From Pelagimonas varians (lineage in GTDB: Bacteria; Pseudomonadota; Alphaproteobacteria; Rhodobacterales; Rhodobacteraceae): a DNA stretch of 64,000 nucleotides. Position numbers and translations under genes: made by a program. The notes below the pieces were generated by a model. That model was not told the DNA's origin. It saw only the letters and a list, made by a program, of their open reading frames with translations, and searched no databases. Position 1 is the stretch's first letter, and each line of letters opens with the position of its first letter. Below, one piece after another: positions 26,668 through 34,675 of this stretch. The DNA lies in assembly GCF_003208435.1 (NCBI RefSeq), contig NZ_QKMF01000001.1, forward strand, positions 372,001 through 436,000, written 5' to 3'.

Positions 26668-27318
26668 TTGGCAGCGGTGTCATTGAAACTGGTGCATAGT
26701 GATACGGCAAACAGTGGGCGGCCTTTGGTCGCCCGCGTCCAACTGTCAGGTTTGACCATGTCGGGGCGGGCCATATTGGGTGCCTTGGACCTATCGCTAT
26801 TCAAAGGTGAAACCGTTGCTCTGACTGGTCCATCCGGCGTCGGAAAAACAACACTTTTGCGGACAATCGCCGGATTGGAAAACAGTCACAGCGGCACGAT
26901 CACAACGCCGCCCAATACGGCAATGGTTTTTCAAGAACCGACACTGCTGAAATGGCGATCCCTTGCCGACAATTTGATGATCCCATTGAAGATTTCCCAA
27001 GAAAAGGCCGAACATACCTTGGCGAGCGTTGGCCTGGCCGGTCGCGGTGCGGATTTTCCGACACAATTGAGTCTTGGTCAGCAGCGACGGCTGTCTTTGG
27101 CCCGCGCTTTTGCAGCAGACCCTGATTTGATGCTGCTGGATGAACCGTTTGTGTCACTCGACGATGCTTTGGCGGATGAAATGATGGGGCTTTTTGAATC
27201 CCTGCAAGCCGGATCAGACATTGCGACATTAATCGTAACCCACTCGGAGCGCGAAGCAAAACGGCTTGCATCACGCGTGTTGGTTCTTTCTGGCAGTCCG
27301 GCTGTCCTTAGACCTTAA
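26668..27318 (+). CDS. ABC transporter ATP-binding protein (NitT/TauT type)
   Basis: 216 residues, short but complete: Walker A GPSGVGKTTLL, Q-loop VFQEPTLLKWRSL, signature LSLGQQRRLSLARA, Walker B LMLLDEPFVSL, and switch His in IVTHSERE. The start is unsure: the reading frame opens with TTG at 26668 directly after the stop of the binding protein, and GTG at 26677 or 26692 are alternatives. It is presumably cotranslated with the binding protein and partners with the permease at 40215. It converges on the ABC-2 gene with only 32 bases between stops. Confidence 0.87.
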   Translation: MAAVSLKLVHSDTANSGRPLVARVQLSGLTMSGRAILGALDLSLFKGETVALTGPSGVGKTTLLRTIAGLENSHSGTITTPPNTAMVFQEPTLLKWRSLADNLMIPLKISQEKAEHTLASVGLAGRGADFPTQLSLGQQRRLSLARAFAADPDLMLLDEPFVSLDDALADEMMGLFESLQAGSDIATLIVTHSEREAKRLASRVLVLSGSPAVLRP

Positions 27319-27350
27319 CAAAGATTGAGCCGGGTAGTCCTTTGAAAAGA

Positions 27351-28136
27351 CTATTTTCTTTTCATTCCACGGGACGGGTCATAACCCCAAATTGCGATGG
27401 AAAGAAACACGATTGCCGTTAGGAAAACCGAAACCGCGGCCATAAGATTGATCTCTGCGTATAGCGCAAAGCGGATCAGCTCGACGGCGTGTGTAAAGGG
27501 ATTAAGGGCACAGATATCGTGCAGCAGTTCAGAAGATTCCGCCATTTTCCAAAGTGGGTAAAGCGCTGAACTCAAGAAAAACATCGGGAAGATGACAAAG
27601 TTCATCACACCGGCAAAGTTCTCTAGCTGCTTGATAAAGCTCGACAATGCCAATCCCAAAGCCCCAAGCATGATACCCGCCAAAAGCAGAGCTGGCAACG
27701 CAGCCAAATATCCGACGGTCGGCATCGAAATACCAAACGCTCCGGCGATGCTTAAAAACGCATAGCATTGAAGGAGGCCAATGAAGGTCGCGCCGCAAAG
27801 CTTTGAAAACAATAGAAACCATCTGGGTAGAGGGGCGGTCAGTAGAAGCCGCATTGATCCCATTTCCCGATCATAAACCAATGACAGAGAACTTTGCATC
27901 CCGTTGAACAACAAGATCATCCCGCACAGGCCCGGAACAATATAAGTTTCATAGGTGATATAGGTCTCGTAGGGCGGCGTAATCGACAGTCCCAATGCGG
28001 CGCGAAATCCTGCGGCAAACACCAAAAGCCAAACCAGTGGCCGAACCAGCGCTGCCAAAAACCGTTCTCGCTGCTGCAAAAACCGAAGCATTTCGCGCAG
28101 GGCAATGGCTTTGAACGCAGTGTAATAATGGTTCAC
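27351..28136 (-). CDS. ABC-2 type permease, PQQ-associated exporter
   Basis: 261 residues with six transmembrane segments of the ABC-2 type (ALREMLRFLQQRERFLAALVRPLVW start; GVMNFVIFPMFFLSSALYPLW as the conserved exit segment). Such permeases occur next to the ATPase and beta-propeller genes of PQQ alcohol dehydrogenase systems. The start overlaps the ATPase stop by 4 bases, so the two are translationally coupled. The cargo of these exporters is unknown. It is read on the minus strand toward the NitT/TauT ATPase gene. Confidence 0.87.
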   Translation of the reverse strand: MNHYYTAFKAIALREMLRFLQQRERFLAALVRPLVWLLVFAAGFRAALGLSITPPYETYITYETYIVPGLCGMILLFNGMQSSLSLVYDREMGSMRLLLTAPLPRWFLLFSKLCGATFIGLLQCYAFLSIAGAFGISMPTVGYLAALPALLLAGIMLGALGLALSSFIKQLENFAGVMNFVIFPMFFLSSALYPLWKMAESSELLHDICALNPFTHAVELIRFALYAEINLMAAVSVFLTAIVFLSIAIWGYDPSRGMKRK

Positions 28137-28846
28137 GCTTCTGCTCCGGTTTTGGAAAGGAACCAGTCTTGCAAAGATTGGCCATTTTGCAAATCTTTTG
28201 CGGTTCCGGCTTCTTTAAGAACACCCTGATGCAAAAGAATTAGAGCATCATCGGGATGGACTTCATCCGTCAGATGGGTCGACCATAAAACCGTTAAACC
28301 ATCAGCGGTCAATTGGTGAACATGGTCGGTGATCGCGGTTCGGCTGCTGGCATCCAGCCCGACCGTCGGCTCATCCAACAGCAAAACCGAAGGCTCATGC
28401 AGCAAGGCCCGGGCCAATTCCGTCCGGCGGCGATGACCGCCATTCATTTTCCGTAGCTTTTCTTTAGCACGTTCGCGCATTCCCAACCGGTCGAGCGAAG
28501 CCTCAATGCGCATTTCGGCCGATTTTCCAGACAGCCCATGCAAAGCTGCGAAATACCGCAGGTTTTGTTGAACACTCAGATCAAGATCCAAGGTCGGTTG
28601 TTGAAAAACGATCCCCATTTTCGCAAGCGCTGCAAGGGGATGTTGCCGTAGATCGATCCCCGCGACTTCGATCACTCCGTTGTTGACGGTCAACAACCGT
28701 GTCAGCAAGCCAAAGAGTGTCGATTTTCCGGCACCATTGGGGCCAAGCAATGCGGTAAACCTGCCTTTTTCTGCGTCAAAACTAACGTCCTTCAAGGCCT
28801 GCTTGGCTTGATAGTTGAATGACAGGTTTGAAACGCGAAGGGTCAT
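28133..28846 (-). CDS. ABC transporter ATP-binding protein, PQQ alcohol dehydrogenase system
   Basis: 237 residues. I chose the ATG at 28846 (GGAA upstream, natural N-terminus MTLRVSNLSFNYQAKQALKD) over 28900. Walker A is GPNGAGKSTL, Q-loop VFQQPTLDLDLSV, Walker B SVLLLDEPTVGLD. The signature loop reads KMNGGHRRRTELARAL, NGGHR in place of the usual SGGQ, a variation consistent with the PQQ_ABC_ATP branch. It powers the coupled ABC-2 permease. Downstream neighbours of the same strand at 28926-31590 are other PQQ-associated genes. Confidence 0.88.
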   Translation of the reverse strand: MTLRVSNLSFNYQAKQALKDVSFDAEKGRFTALLGPNGAGKSTLFGLLTRLLTVNNGVIEVAGIDLRQHPLAALAKMGIVFQQPTLDLDLSVQQNLRYFAALHGLSGKSAEMRIEASLDRLGMRERAKEKLRKMNGGHRRRTELARALLHEPSVLLLDEPTVGLDASSRTAITDHVHQLTADGLTVLWSTHLTDEVHPDDALILLHQGVLKEAGTAKDLQNGQSLQDWFLSKTGAEA

Positions 28847-28925
28847 AAGAATTCCAGCTGAAGACAGCGCATCGTTGCCGGTGGCGACAAAGCTGCCCAC
28901 TACAGATTAATTGTTAGAACAAGGC

Positions 28926-29375
28926 CTATTTGATCGTAATTTCAAGCCGTTGTGTTTCACCGGTGGAGCCGGGGATTTTCAGGTAGTATGCACCAGGTTT
29001 GATGGCTAAAAATCCGATTTCCATTTCTCCGGCCTCATCGAATTCTACGGAATCAAGGCCAAGAGGGCGAATTTCCAATCCTTCGACAACGATCTCGTCA
29101 ATCCAGATGGCACGGAAAAACTCTGGTCCAACCAGCGCCAATTCCTGACTTCCGTCGCCCTGAATTTCGAACTCGTAATATGTGCCGGACTTCAAGACCC
29201 ATGGTGCCGAAGTCAGCGGCATACCTGCGCTCAGCTGAATGGGTTCCAGATCCTCTTTGTTTTTACCCGAAAGCACACCGGCGAGTCCGAAACGGCCATC
29301 GTCATCATCATTGTCCGCCACGGCAGAGAGGGGCAGGGCGATGGCCAGCAGGCTGGTCAACAGAAGTTTACGCAT
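28926..29375 (-). CDS. Small secreted protein of unknown function in the PQQ island
   Basis: 149 residues with signal peptide (MRKLLLTSLLAIALPLSAVA) followed by an acidic run DNDDDD. The mature part is all-beta in pattern (SGTYYEFEIQGDGSQELALVGPEFF, GEMEIGFLAIKPGAYYLKIPG), resembling cupredoxin-like or carbohydrate-binding folds, but without the Cys/Met/His set of a blue copper site. It lies between the ABC ATPase and the beta-propeller gene on the same strand and is likely cotranscribed with them. A periplasmic accessory role is inferred from position only. Confidence 0.75.
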   Translation of the reverse strand: MRKLLLTSLLAIALPLSAVADNDDDDGRFGLAGVLSGKNKEDLEPIQLSAGMPLTSAPWVLKSGTYYEFEIQGDGSQELALVGPEFFRAIWIDEIVVEGLEIRPLGLDSVEFDEAGEMEIGFLAIKPGAYYLKIPGSTGETQRLEITIK

Positions 29376-29424
29376 GAAAAGGGTCCTCTAAAGTACAGTT
29401 GGTTCGATTATAGTGCGTTCGGGG

Positions 29425-30387
29425 TCAGTTTGTGGGCCGAAAGGCTGCGCCCCAGGGAAAGCGCCCGACTTTGACTGTTTTCTCGGCTTTGCGAGACGCG
29501 ACATCAACCATAGTGACATCGCCAGAGACCCCGTTGGTGGTATAGAGCTTGCTACGATCCGCGTTGAAAGCCATGTGCCAGACACGGCGCCCAACCAGAA
29601 TATAGTCTTCGACTTCATAGGTTTCGGCATTGATGACGGCCAGATGATTGGCAGGGCCAAGCGCGACAAAGGCATGTGTGTCGCCAGCCGTGAGTTCGAA
29701 CCCGACAGGCTGAACCCGATCGGGATGCACACCTTTGACTTTGAATTCGATTTTAGCTTTTTCCGCTTGGGTTGCGACATCAAACACACTGATGGTGCCG
29801 CCGATTTCAGAGCTGACCCAAAGCTCCGTGCCGTCTTTGACAAACTCGGCATGGCGGGGACGGGAATCGACCAAGGTATTGGCGAAAAGTTCTTGCGTTT
29901 CGGTGTCGATCCAATGCGCCATATTGGTGGTTTCGGATGTTGTGATTGCGATCTTGCCGTCCGGTGAAACGGCCATGCCTTCGGGTTCGATGCCAACGTC
30001 GATCTGGGCAACCACGGTGCGTGTCTTTGTGTCGACAACCGTGGTGATCGCATCGTCTTCGTTGGCGATGTAAAGATGGCGATCGTCGGGATGCAGAACA
30101 AATTGTTCGGGGTCTTCGCCAGACGGCAGATCATACAGGATTTCGCCGGTTTCGGGGTCCATCACCTGCACCGCATCACTGTCGGATGCGCAGATATAAA
30201 CGACGGAATAATCCTTGGAAAATGTGATGCCGCGCGGGCGTTCACCGGTTTGAATGGTGCGCGTGACCTCAAAGCTGTCGAGATCAATAACGCTGATTGT
30301 GTCGTCTTTTTCATTGGTTACCCAGATTTCATCTGCAACCGCAGATGTTGAAAGAAAAAGGCTGGCCAAAAGTGAGAGACGGATCAT
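29425..30387 (-). CDS. PQQ-associated YVTN beta-propeller protein
   Basis: 320 residues with signal peptide (MIRLSLLASLFLSTSAVA), then seven-blade YVTN repeats of the form IWVTNEKDDTISVIDLDSFEV, LYIANEDDAITTVVDTKTRTV, ITTSETTNMAHWIDTETQEL and LYTTNGVSGDVTMVDVASRK. This matches the beta-propeller family seen with PQQ-dependent catabolism. It is periplasmic; it binds no PQQ itself as far as known. Neighbours on both sides (binding protein upstream, 149-residue protein and ABC exporter downstream) belong to the same minus-strand unit. Confidence 0.88.
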   Translation of the reverse strand: MIRLSLLASLFLSTSAVADEIWVTNEKDDTISVIDLDSFEVTRTIQTGERPRGITFSKDYSVVYICASDSDAVQVMDPETGEILYDLPSGEDPEQFVLHPDDRHLYIANEDDAITTVVDTKTRTVVAQIDVGIEPEGMAVSPDGKIAITTSETTNMAHWIDTETQELFANTLVDSRPRHAEFVKDGTELWVSSEIGGTISVFDVATQAEKAKIEFKVKGVHPDRVQPVGFELTAGDTHAFVALGPANHLAVINAETYEVEDYILVGRRVWHMAFNADRSKLYTTNGVSGDVTMVDVASRKAEKTVKVGRFPWGAAFRPTN

Positions 30388-30423
30388 GCTGTGTTCCTTG
30401 CAGGCCGGGTCAGTCCGGCAACA

Positions 30424-31590
30424 TTATTCGTTGAAAGCGGTGCAGGCAGATTCTGGGAGATCGAGGCCAAGTGTGTCCAACTCCGATCTTTGATGCAAAA
30501 ATCCCTCAAGCGGTGCCGATGCAACAAGCGCACCGCGATGGCTAAGGGCGATGGGTTGCCGCAATTGACCGTTCCACCCGCGATAGGTGAGCGGGCGGCC
30601 TTTGAACCCGGCCAATTCGAATTCATCTGACAAAAGAAACCCGCGCAGGCTGGCCGCATCATTTGCGCCGGTACGTGTCACGGCCTCACCGATAGAGCGC
30701 ATGGCGGCCCAAGCGGCATAATCGACATCTTGCATAGGACGGCCAGCCTGTTCGACAAATCGCGACTGCAATTGTGCAGCCCCCCATTGTTCAACGACCC
30801 GGTCCCAAGCCCGCGGCGTCAACCCTTCGGATCCGGCAACGGGGCGGGGGTGCCATGTGTTATAAGGTATATAGCGTGCAAAATCATTGGCCTCATCCGC
30901 CACCAGCAAGACATCATAGTCGCCGAATTCTTGCGTGAAAAGGGGCACTTCTTGCGCGGCGTTGCGGCGCATATCAGAGTCAAAAGCCCAGGTTTTGCTT
31001 GCAGAGATTTTCAAACCGAATTTTTTAGCGGACCCTTCAAGGGCTTCTGCAAAAGCGACATCTTGAGGGGTCGTACCTGCAATCATCGCGATGTCAGACC
31101 AGCGGCGTTTGACAAAGAACTGCATCAAAGCATCGGACCGCATGGCCCGGCTGGGAAGACTGTGGAGCACATTTGACCGGCAATCAGAGCTGCGCAACGC
31201 GATATCAGGTGCAGCAGCATTGAACATCAGGGCGTCTTTAGCTTGGAGCGCATCTGCCGCATCCAGAACAAATTGCGCAGGTGCGTCCAGTATCAGCAGA
31301 TCGGTTTGCCCCAAGGCACCCAATACGGCTTGTTCAAAGTCTTCATCGACGCCCACGACGGTGGTGGTCAAACTGTACATATGCCCTAAAAACCGGCCGG
31401 TGGTGATATTGTCTTCCAAAGCCAGCTTAGCCCCCATTGCCCCTAAATCATCGGGGATCGGGTCAAGGTTGGACAAGGTCGGCAGCGCCGCGACCTCTTG
31501 CTTGATATAGTGGACAGCCACGTCCAGCGCCGAGACGGGCGACGCAAATGATATGATCGCAGCGCAGGCTGCGGCCAGATAAGTGTTCAT
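30424..31590 (-). CDS. ABC-type substrate-binding protein, PQQ alcohol dehydrogenase system
   Basis: 388 residues, signal peptide MNTYLAAACAAIISFASPVSA, then a type I periplasmic binding fold (branched-chain amino acid/Leu-Ile-Val type) with VAVHYIKQEVAALPTLSNLDP and LADEANDFARYIPYNTWHPRPVAGSEGL-like features of the PQQ_ABC_bind family. GGGAGGACACT precedes the start. Although named as ABC binding proteins, these have no dedicated importer; the linked ABC-2 system is an exporter. It is the first gene of the minus-strand unit running to 27351, with a motif GGTCGTA 46 bases upstream. Confidence 0.88.
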   Translation of the reverse strand: MNTYLAAACAAIISFASPVSALDVAVHYIKQEVAALPTLSNLDPIPDDLGAMGAKLALEDNITTGRFLGHMYSLTTTVVGVDEDFEQAVLGALGQTDLLILDAPAQFVLDAADALQAKDALMFNAAAPDIALRSSDCRSNVLHSLPSRAMRSDALMQFFVKRRWSDIAMIAGTTPQDVAFAEALEGSAKKFGLKISASKTWAFDSDMRRNAAQEVPLFTQEFGDYDVLLVADEANDFARYIPYNTWHPRPVAGSEGLTPRAWDRVVEQWGAAQLQSRFVEQAGRPMQDVDYAAWAAMRSIGEAVTRTGANDAASLRGFLLSDEFELAGFKGRPLTYRGWNGQLRQPIALSHRGALVASAPLEGFLHQRSELDTLGLDLPESACTAFNE

Positions 31591-31635
31591 AGTGTCCTCC
31601 CGTTACTGGAAACCTATTCGAACGCGCGGGGCGCT

Positions 31636-31649
31636 CAATACGACCTATG
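31636..31649 (-). promoter_or_regulatory. Putative regulator site CATAGGTCGTATTG
   Basis: Minus-strand member of the motif set, 46 bases before the binding-protein start at 31590. It shares CATAGGTCGTA with the site at 24397. Two weaker relatives, CCAATGGTG at 31693 and CCATTGGTC at 31724, lie on the plus strand before the cytochrome c-550 gene. Confidence 0.45.
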
Positions 31650-31767
31650 TCGGAAATGGCGCGTTTGTCATGGGGCTGCAATGCACGAAAGTCCAATGGT
31701 GCAGGCAAGCTTGCATAGCCTATCCATTGGTCAAGCAGAACGGAGACCCTTTCCGGGAGGAGACACC

Positions 31768-32439
31768 ATGACCAAACTGACACTGAGTGCCGTAATTCTA
31801 GCCATGTTGCCGACGCTGACCCTCGCCCATGGCGATGTGGCCCCGCAGGCGGTTGATACCGCAGGCCTGCCGGAAAACGGCGAAGACTGGCTGACCGAAA
31901 ACCCTTATCGCGCTGAGGAGGTTGGGGTCGAAACATGGGCTTTGGCTGTGTCCATTGGCGCATCCGGCTACAATCAGAACTGTGCGCGCTGCCACGGGTT
32001 GGAAGTGATTTCCGGCGGTTTGGCACCAGATTTGCGGTTTCTGGAAGCCGAAGAATACGGTGACGAATGGTACGCGGAACGTTTCCAGGACGGTTATACG
32101 CAAAACGGTATCACCAAGATGCCTGCTTTTGGAGAACTGCTGGGACAAGACGCCGCCTGGGCCATCCGAACCTATATCGAAACCCGCCCGGACGACGATT
32201 CCATGGCTGATGTCGCAGATGAGTTAAAAGGCATTCGCGATGTGCTGGCTGCGGGTGGCGGTGATCTCGATGCCCTCAAAATCCGATTGGCCTCGATTGC
32301 CGATAACATTGAAACCGTATCTGGTGCACCGGTCGCCGATAGTGCCGCAAGCCGGGCCGCTGCTTTGCTGGACGGGACAGATCTTGGGGTCTCGCGGGCA
32401 ACAGAAGCCTTGACCATTGGTTTGTCAGCGGCACACTGA
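31768..32439 (+). CDS. pedF: Cytochrome c-550, PedF-like
   Basis: 223 residues from the ATG at 31768, which has GGGAGGAGAC upstream. Signal peptide (ending LTLAHGDVAPQAVDT) then the conserved NGEDWLTENPYR segment, haem motif CARCHG, and TKMPAFGELLGQDAAWAIRTYIETRPDD with the axial Met. This matches the c-550 PedF family, the physiological electron acceptor of PQQ ethanol dehydrogenase in pseudomonads. The C-terminal ~80 residues are an Ala-rich helical extension. It leads the plus-strand unit going on to the MoxJ-like gene. Confidence 0.9.
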   Translation: MTKLTLSAVILAMLPTLTLAHGDVAPQAVDTAGLPENGEDWLTENPYRAEEVGVETWALAVSIGASGYNQNCARCHGLEVISGGLAPDLRFLEAEEYGDEWYAERFQDGYTQNGITKMPAFGELLGQDAAWAIRTYIETRPDDDSMADVADELKGIRDVLAAGGGDLDALKIRLASIADNIETVSGAPVADSAASRAAALLDGTDLGVSRATEALTIGLSAAH

Positions 32440-32469
32440 TCGGACTGCGTTTAGGGGAGGCGGAACACA

Positions 32470-33420
32470 ATGGTCGGACATATAAATCTCATGCATGGGA
32501 TTTCCAAAAGTTTTGAAAAACTTTTGCGCGTGCCGCAGGCCTTGTGTTTGACTTTGGCGTTATTGCCAGCGCCTGGCCATGCCGCAGATCCCTGCGCCGA
32601 TCATGTTCCGCAACCCAAACCGCAAAACGCCAGCCGCGATATTGTTGGCGATGATCTGGATAAAATCGTCGAACAGGGCTTTGTGACCTTTGCCCTGTAC
32701 GAGGATTATCCGCCCTATTCGTGGGAAGACAAAGGCAAAGCGCGCGGCATCGATGTGGATGTGGCGGCGCTTGTCGCCGATTTCATTGGTGTTGAGCCGC
32801 GGTTTCATTTTGTGAGCGCCAGCGAAAACCTTGAGGCCGATCTACGCCACAACCTGTGGCAAGGCCCCATTGTTGGCGGAGCGGTCAGCAATGTCATGAT
32901 GCGTGTTCCTTATGACAGTGCGTTTCGCTGCCGTGTGGAACAAGTGGTTTTCCCCGGTCAATACCACGAAGAATCTATCGCGATTGCCTATTCAACCAAG
33001 GCCTATCCGGACGATGAAAAACCTGTCCCAGCTTATTTCCGTTTTGACACGGTATCGGTTGAAAACGATTCTATTGCCGATTTCTACCTGACGCGCCTTG
33101 GCGGCGGGCAGGTGGCGAAAGGCGTTCGGCGGTTCCCGGATATGGCCGCAGCCATGGAGGCGCTGAATAGCGGCGATGTAATGGCGGCGATGGGCCCACT
33201 CTCACAATTAGAATTTTACGCCGGCGACGGCGTAGAAATCCACCAGCTACCTTTACCCGGATTCGCAAGATCAAAATGGGTTTTGGGTACCGGCGTACAT
33301 TTTTCATATAGACCATTGGCTTACACCGTCGGTGACGCCATTTCAGCTGGTCTTGCAGATGGCCGGATTGAATCGATTTACCAATCCTACGGTCTGAGCT
33401 TTCATCCACCACAATGGTGA
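32470..33420 (+). CDS. MoxJ-like quinoprotein dehydrogenase-associated substrate-binding protein
   Basis: 316 residues; the ATG at 32470 follows GGGGAGGCGG. An amino acid-binding-protein (SBP_bac_3) fold: GFVTFALYEDYPPYSWEDKGKARGIDVDVA and YDSAFRCRVEQVVFPGQYHEESIAIAY. It fits the family of quinoprotein dehydrogenase-associated binding proteins related to MoxJ, which helps activate PQQ enzymes in the periplasm, rather than serving transport. The N-terminus has an unusually long leader before the hydrophobic core (LCLTLALLPAPGHAAD). A CysX... pair (PCADH, FRCRV) is present. Confidence 0.87.
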   Translation: MVGHINLMHGISKSFEKLLRVPQALCLTLALLPAPGHAADPCADHVPQPKPQNASRDIVGDDLDKIVEQGFVTFALYEDYPPYSWEDKGKARGIDVDVAALVADFIGVEPRFHFVSASENLEADLRHNLWQGPIVGGAVSNVMMRVPYDSAFRCRVEQVVFPGQYHEESIAIAYSTKAYPDDEKPVPAYFRFDTVSVENDSIADFYLTRLGGGQVAKGVRRFPDMAAAMEALNSGDVMAAMGPLSQLEFYAGDGVEIHQLPLPGFARSKWVLGTGVHFSYRPLAYTVGDAISAGLADGRIESIYQSYGLSFHPPQW

Positions 33421-33439
33421 ATTCAACCCATGGCTTAGG

Positions 33440-33453
33440 CCATTGGTCTAATA
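33440..33453 (+). promoter_or_regulatory. Putative regulator site CCATTGGTCTAATA
   Basis: Plus-strand member of the CAWWGGTC motif set, 52 bases before the CoxG start. Confidence 0.35.
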
Positions 33454-33505
33454 TGCCCCATGCGGGCCTGCGCCTAATCTCGGCGCTAACGGAGAGGAAA
33501 TTATC

Positions 33506-34024
33506 ATGCATATGAGCGATTCCCGTGAGATCAACGCACCCACTTCTGAAGTTTGGGCAGCGATCTTGAACGCAGACGTGCTTATGCAGTGCGTACCTGG
33601 TTGCACTGAAATGGCAGGCAATGCCACGGATGGGTTTGATGCGACTGTCGTCCAAAAAGTCGGTCCGGTTAAGGCTACATTTAAGGGCCACGTCACCTTG
33701 TCCGATATGGATGAACCCAAAAGCCTGAGGCTGGCCGGAGAAGGCAAGGGCGGCGCTGCCGGATTTGCCAAAGGTGGCGCGGATGTGACTTTGACTGAAA
33801 CCGAAAACGGCGGCACGCTGCTTCAGTATGAAGTCGAGGCCAAGGTGGGCGGGAAGCTGGCACAATTGGGTAGCCGTATTGTCGACGGCTTTGCCAAAAA
33901 GATGGCCGATCAATTCTTTAACAACTTCAAAGCCGCCGTCGAAGGCCCTGCTGAAGACGGCGACACCGCCGAAGAAGCGACTGGTGAAAAGAAAAAAGGC
34001 TGGCTTAAGCGGATTGTAAGTTGA
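33506..34024 (+). CDS. CoxG-like SRPBCC protein
   Basis: 172 residues; AGAGGAAA precedes the ATG. The domain (residues 1-140) is the CoxG type of the START/SRPBCC fold: INAPTSEVWAAILNADVLMQCVPGCTEM and GGTLLQYEVEAKVGGKLAQLGSRIVDGFAKKMADQFF. In CO dehydrogenase clusters CoxG helps anchor the enzyme to the membrane. The C-terminus is acidic then basic (EKKKGWLKRIVS), which could contact the membrane. It begins the molybdenum hydroxylase genes, 68 bases before the small subunit. Confidence 0.88.
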   Translation: MHMSDSREINAPTSEVWAAILNADVLMQCVPGCTEMAGNATDGFDATVVQKVGPVKATFKGHVTLSDMDEPKSLRLAGEGKGGAAGFAKGGADVTLTETENGGTLLQYEVEAKVGGKLAQLGSRIVDGFAKKMADQFFNNFKAAVEGPAEDGDTAEEATGEKKKGWLKRIVS

Positions 34025-34091
34025 GCCACGTCAAACATAGCCCCGGTACGTTGCCGCGGCACAATAATTGAGACTTCAAGGGAGGAGTAAA

Positions 34092-34577
34092 ATGACAGAA
34101 GTGACCATGGTGGTGAACGGTAAATCCGTCACCAAATCGGTTAAGGGCAATACGCTCATGACTGAATTTTTACGCGATGAACTGCGGTTGACCGGCACCC
34201 ACGTGGGCTGTGACACTTCGCAGTGCGGCGCATGTGTTATCCACGTCAATGGCGAAGCGGTCAAAGGCTGCACAATGTTCGCAGCCGAAGCGAGCGGTGC
34301 CGAAGTCAAGACCATCGAAAGCATGGAAAACCCCGATGGCTCGCTTGGTGTGATCCAGCAGGCGTTCCAGGATCATCACGGCCTCCAGTGCGGTTTTTGT
34401 ACACCCGGCATGGTGATGTCGGCCTCAGCGCTTCTCAAGGACAACCCGAAACCGTCCGAAGCTGAAATCCGTGACTATCTTGAAGGCAATATTTGCCGCT
34501 GCACCGGTTACCATAACATCGTCAAGGCGATCATGGCTGCCAGCGGTCAGGATGTATCGAACATCGCGGCTGAATAA
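34092..34577 (+). CDS. Molybdenum hydroxylase [2Fe-2S] small subunit (CoxS-like)
   Basis: 161 residues from the ATG at 34092 (GGGAGGAG upstream). Two [2Fe-2S] domains: plant-type cysteines in [16 protein letters not shown] and VKGC, and the second cluster in [13 protein letters not shown] plus [13 protein letters not shown]. This is the electron-transfer subunit of xanthine oxidase-type enzymes. Order small-large-medium (S-L-M) differs from the M-S-L order of true aerobic CO dehydrogenases and fits form II. No twin-arginine signal, so a cytoplasmic location. Confidence 0.93.
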   Translation: MTEVTMVVNGKSVTKSVKGNTLMTEFLRDELRLTGTHVGCDTSQCGACVIHVNGEAVKGCTMFAAEASGAEVKTIESMENPDGSLGVIQQAFQDHHGLQCGFCTPGMVMSASALLKDNPKPSEAEIRDYLEGNICRCTGYHNIVKAIMAASGQDVSNIAAE

Positions 34578-34675
34578 GCCCCATTTGATTTGAATTCGCG
34601 GCGGGACAAACCCGCCACGGGAATTATTTCCGTTAGATGGGGCACGCCCCGTCGACCCAAGGGAGGAAAAGACCC

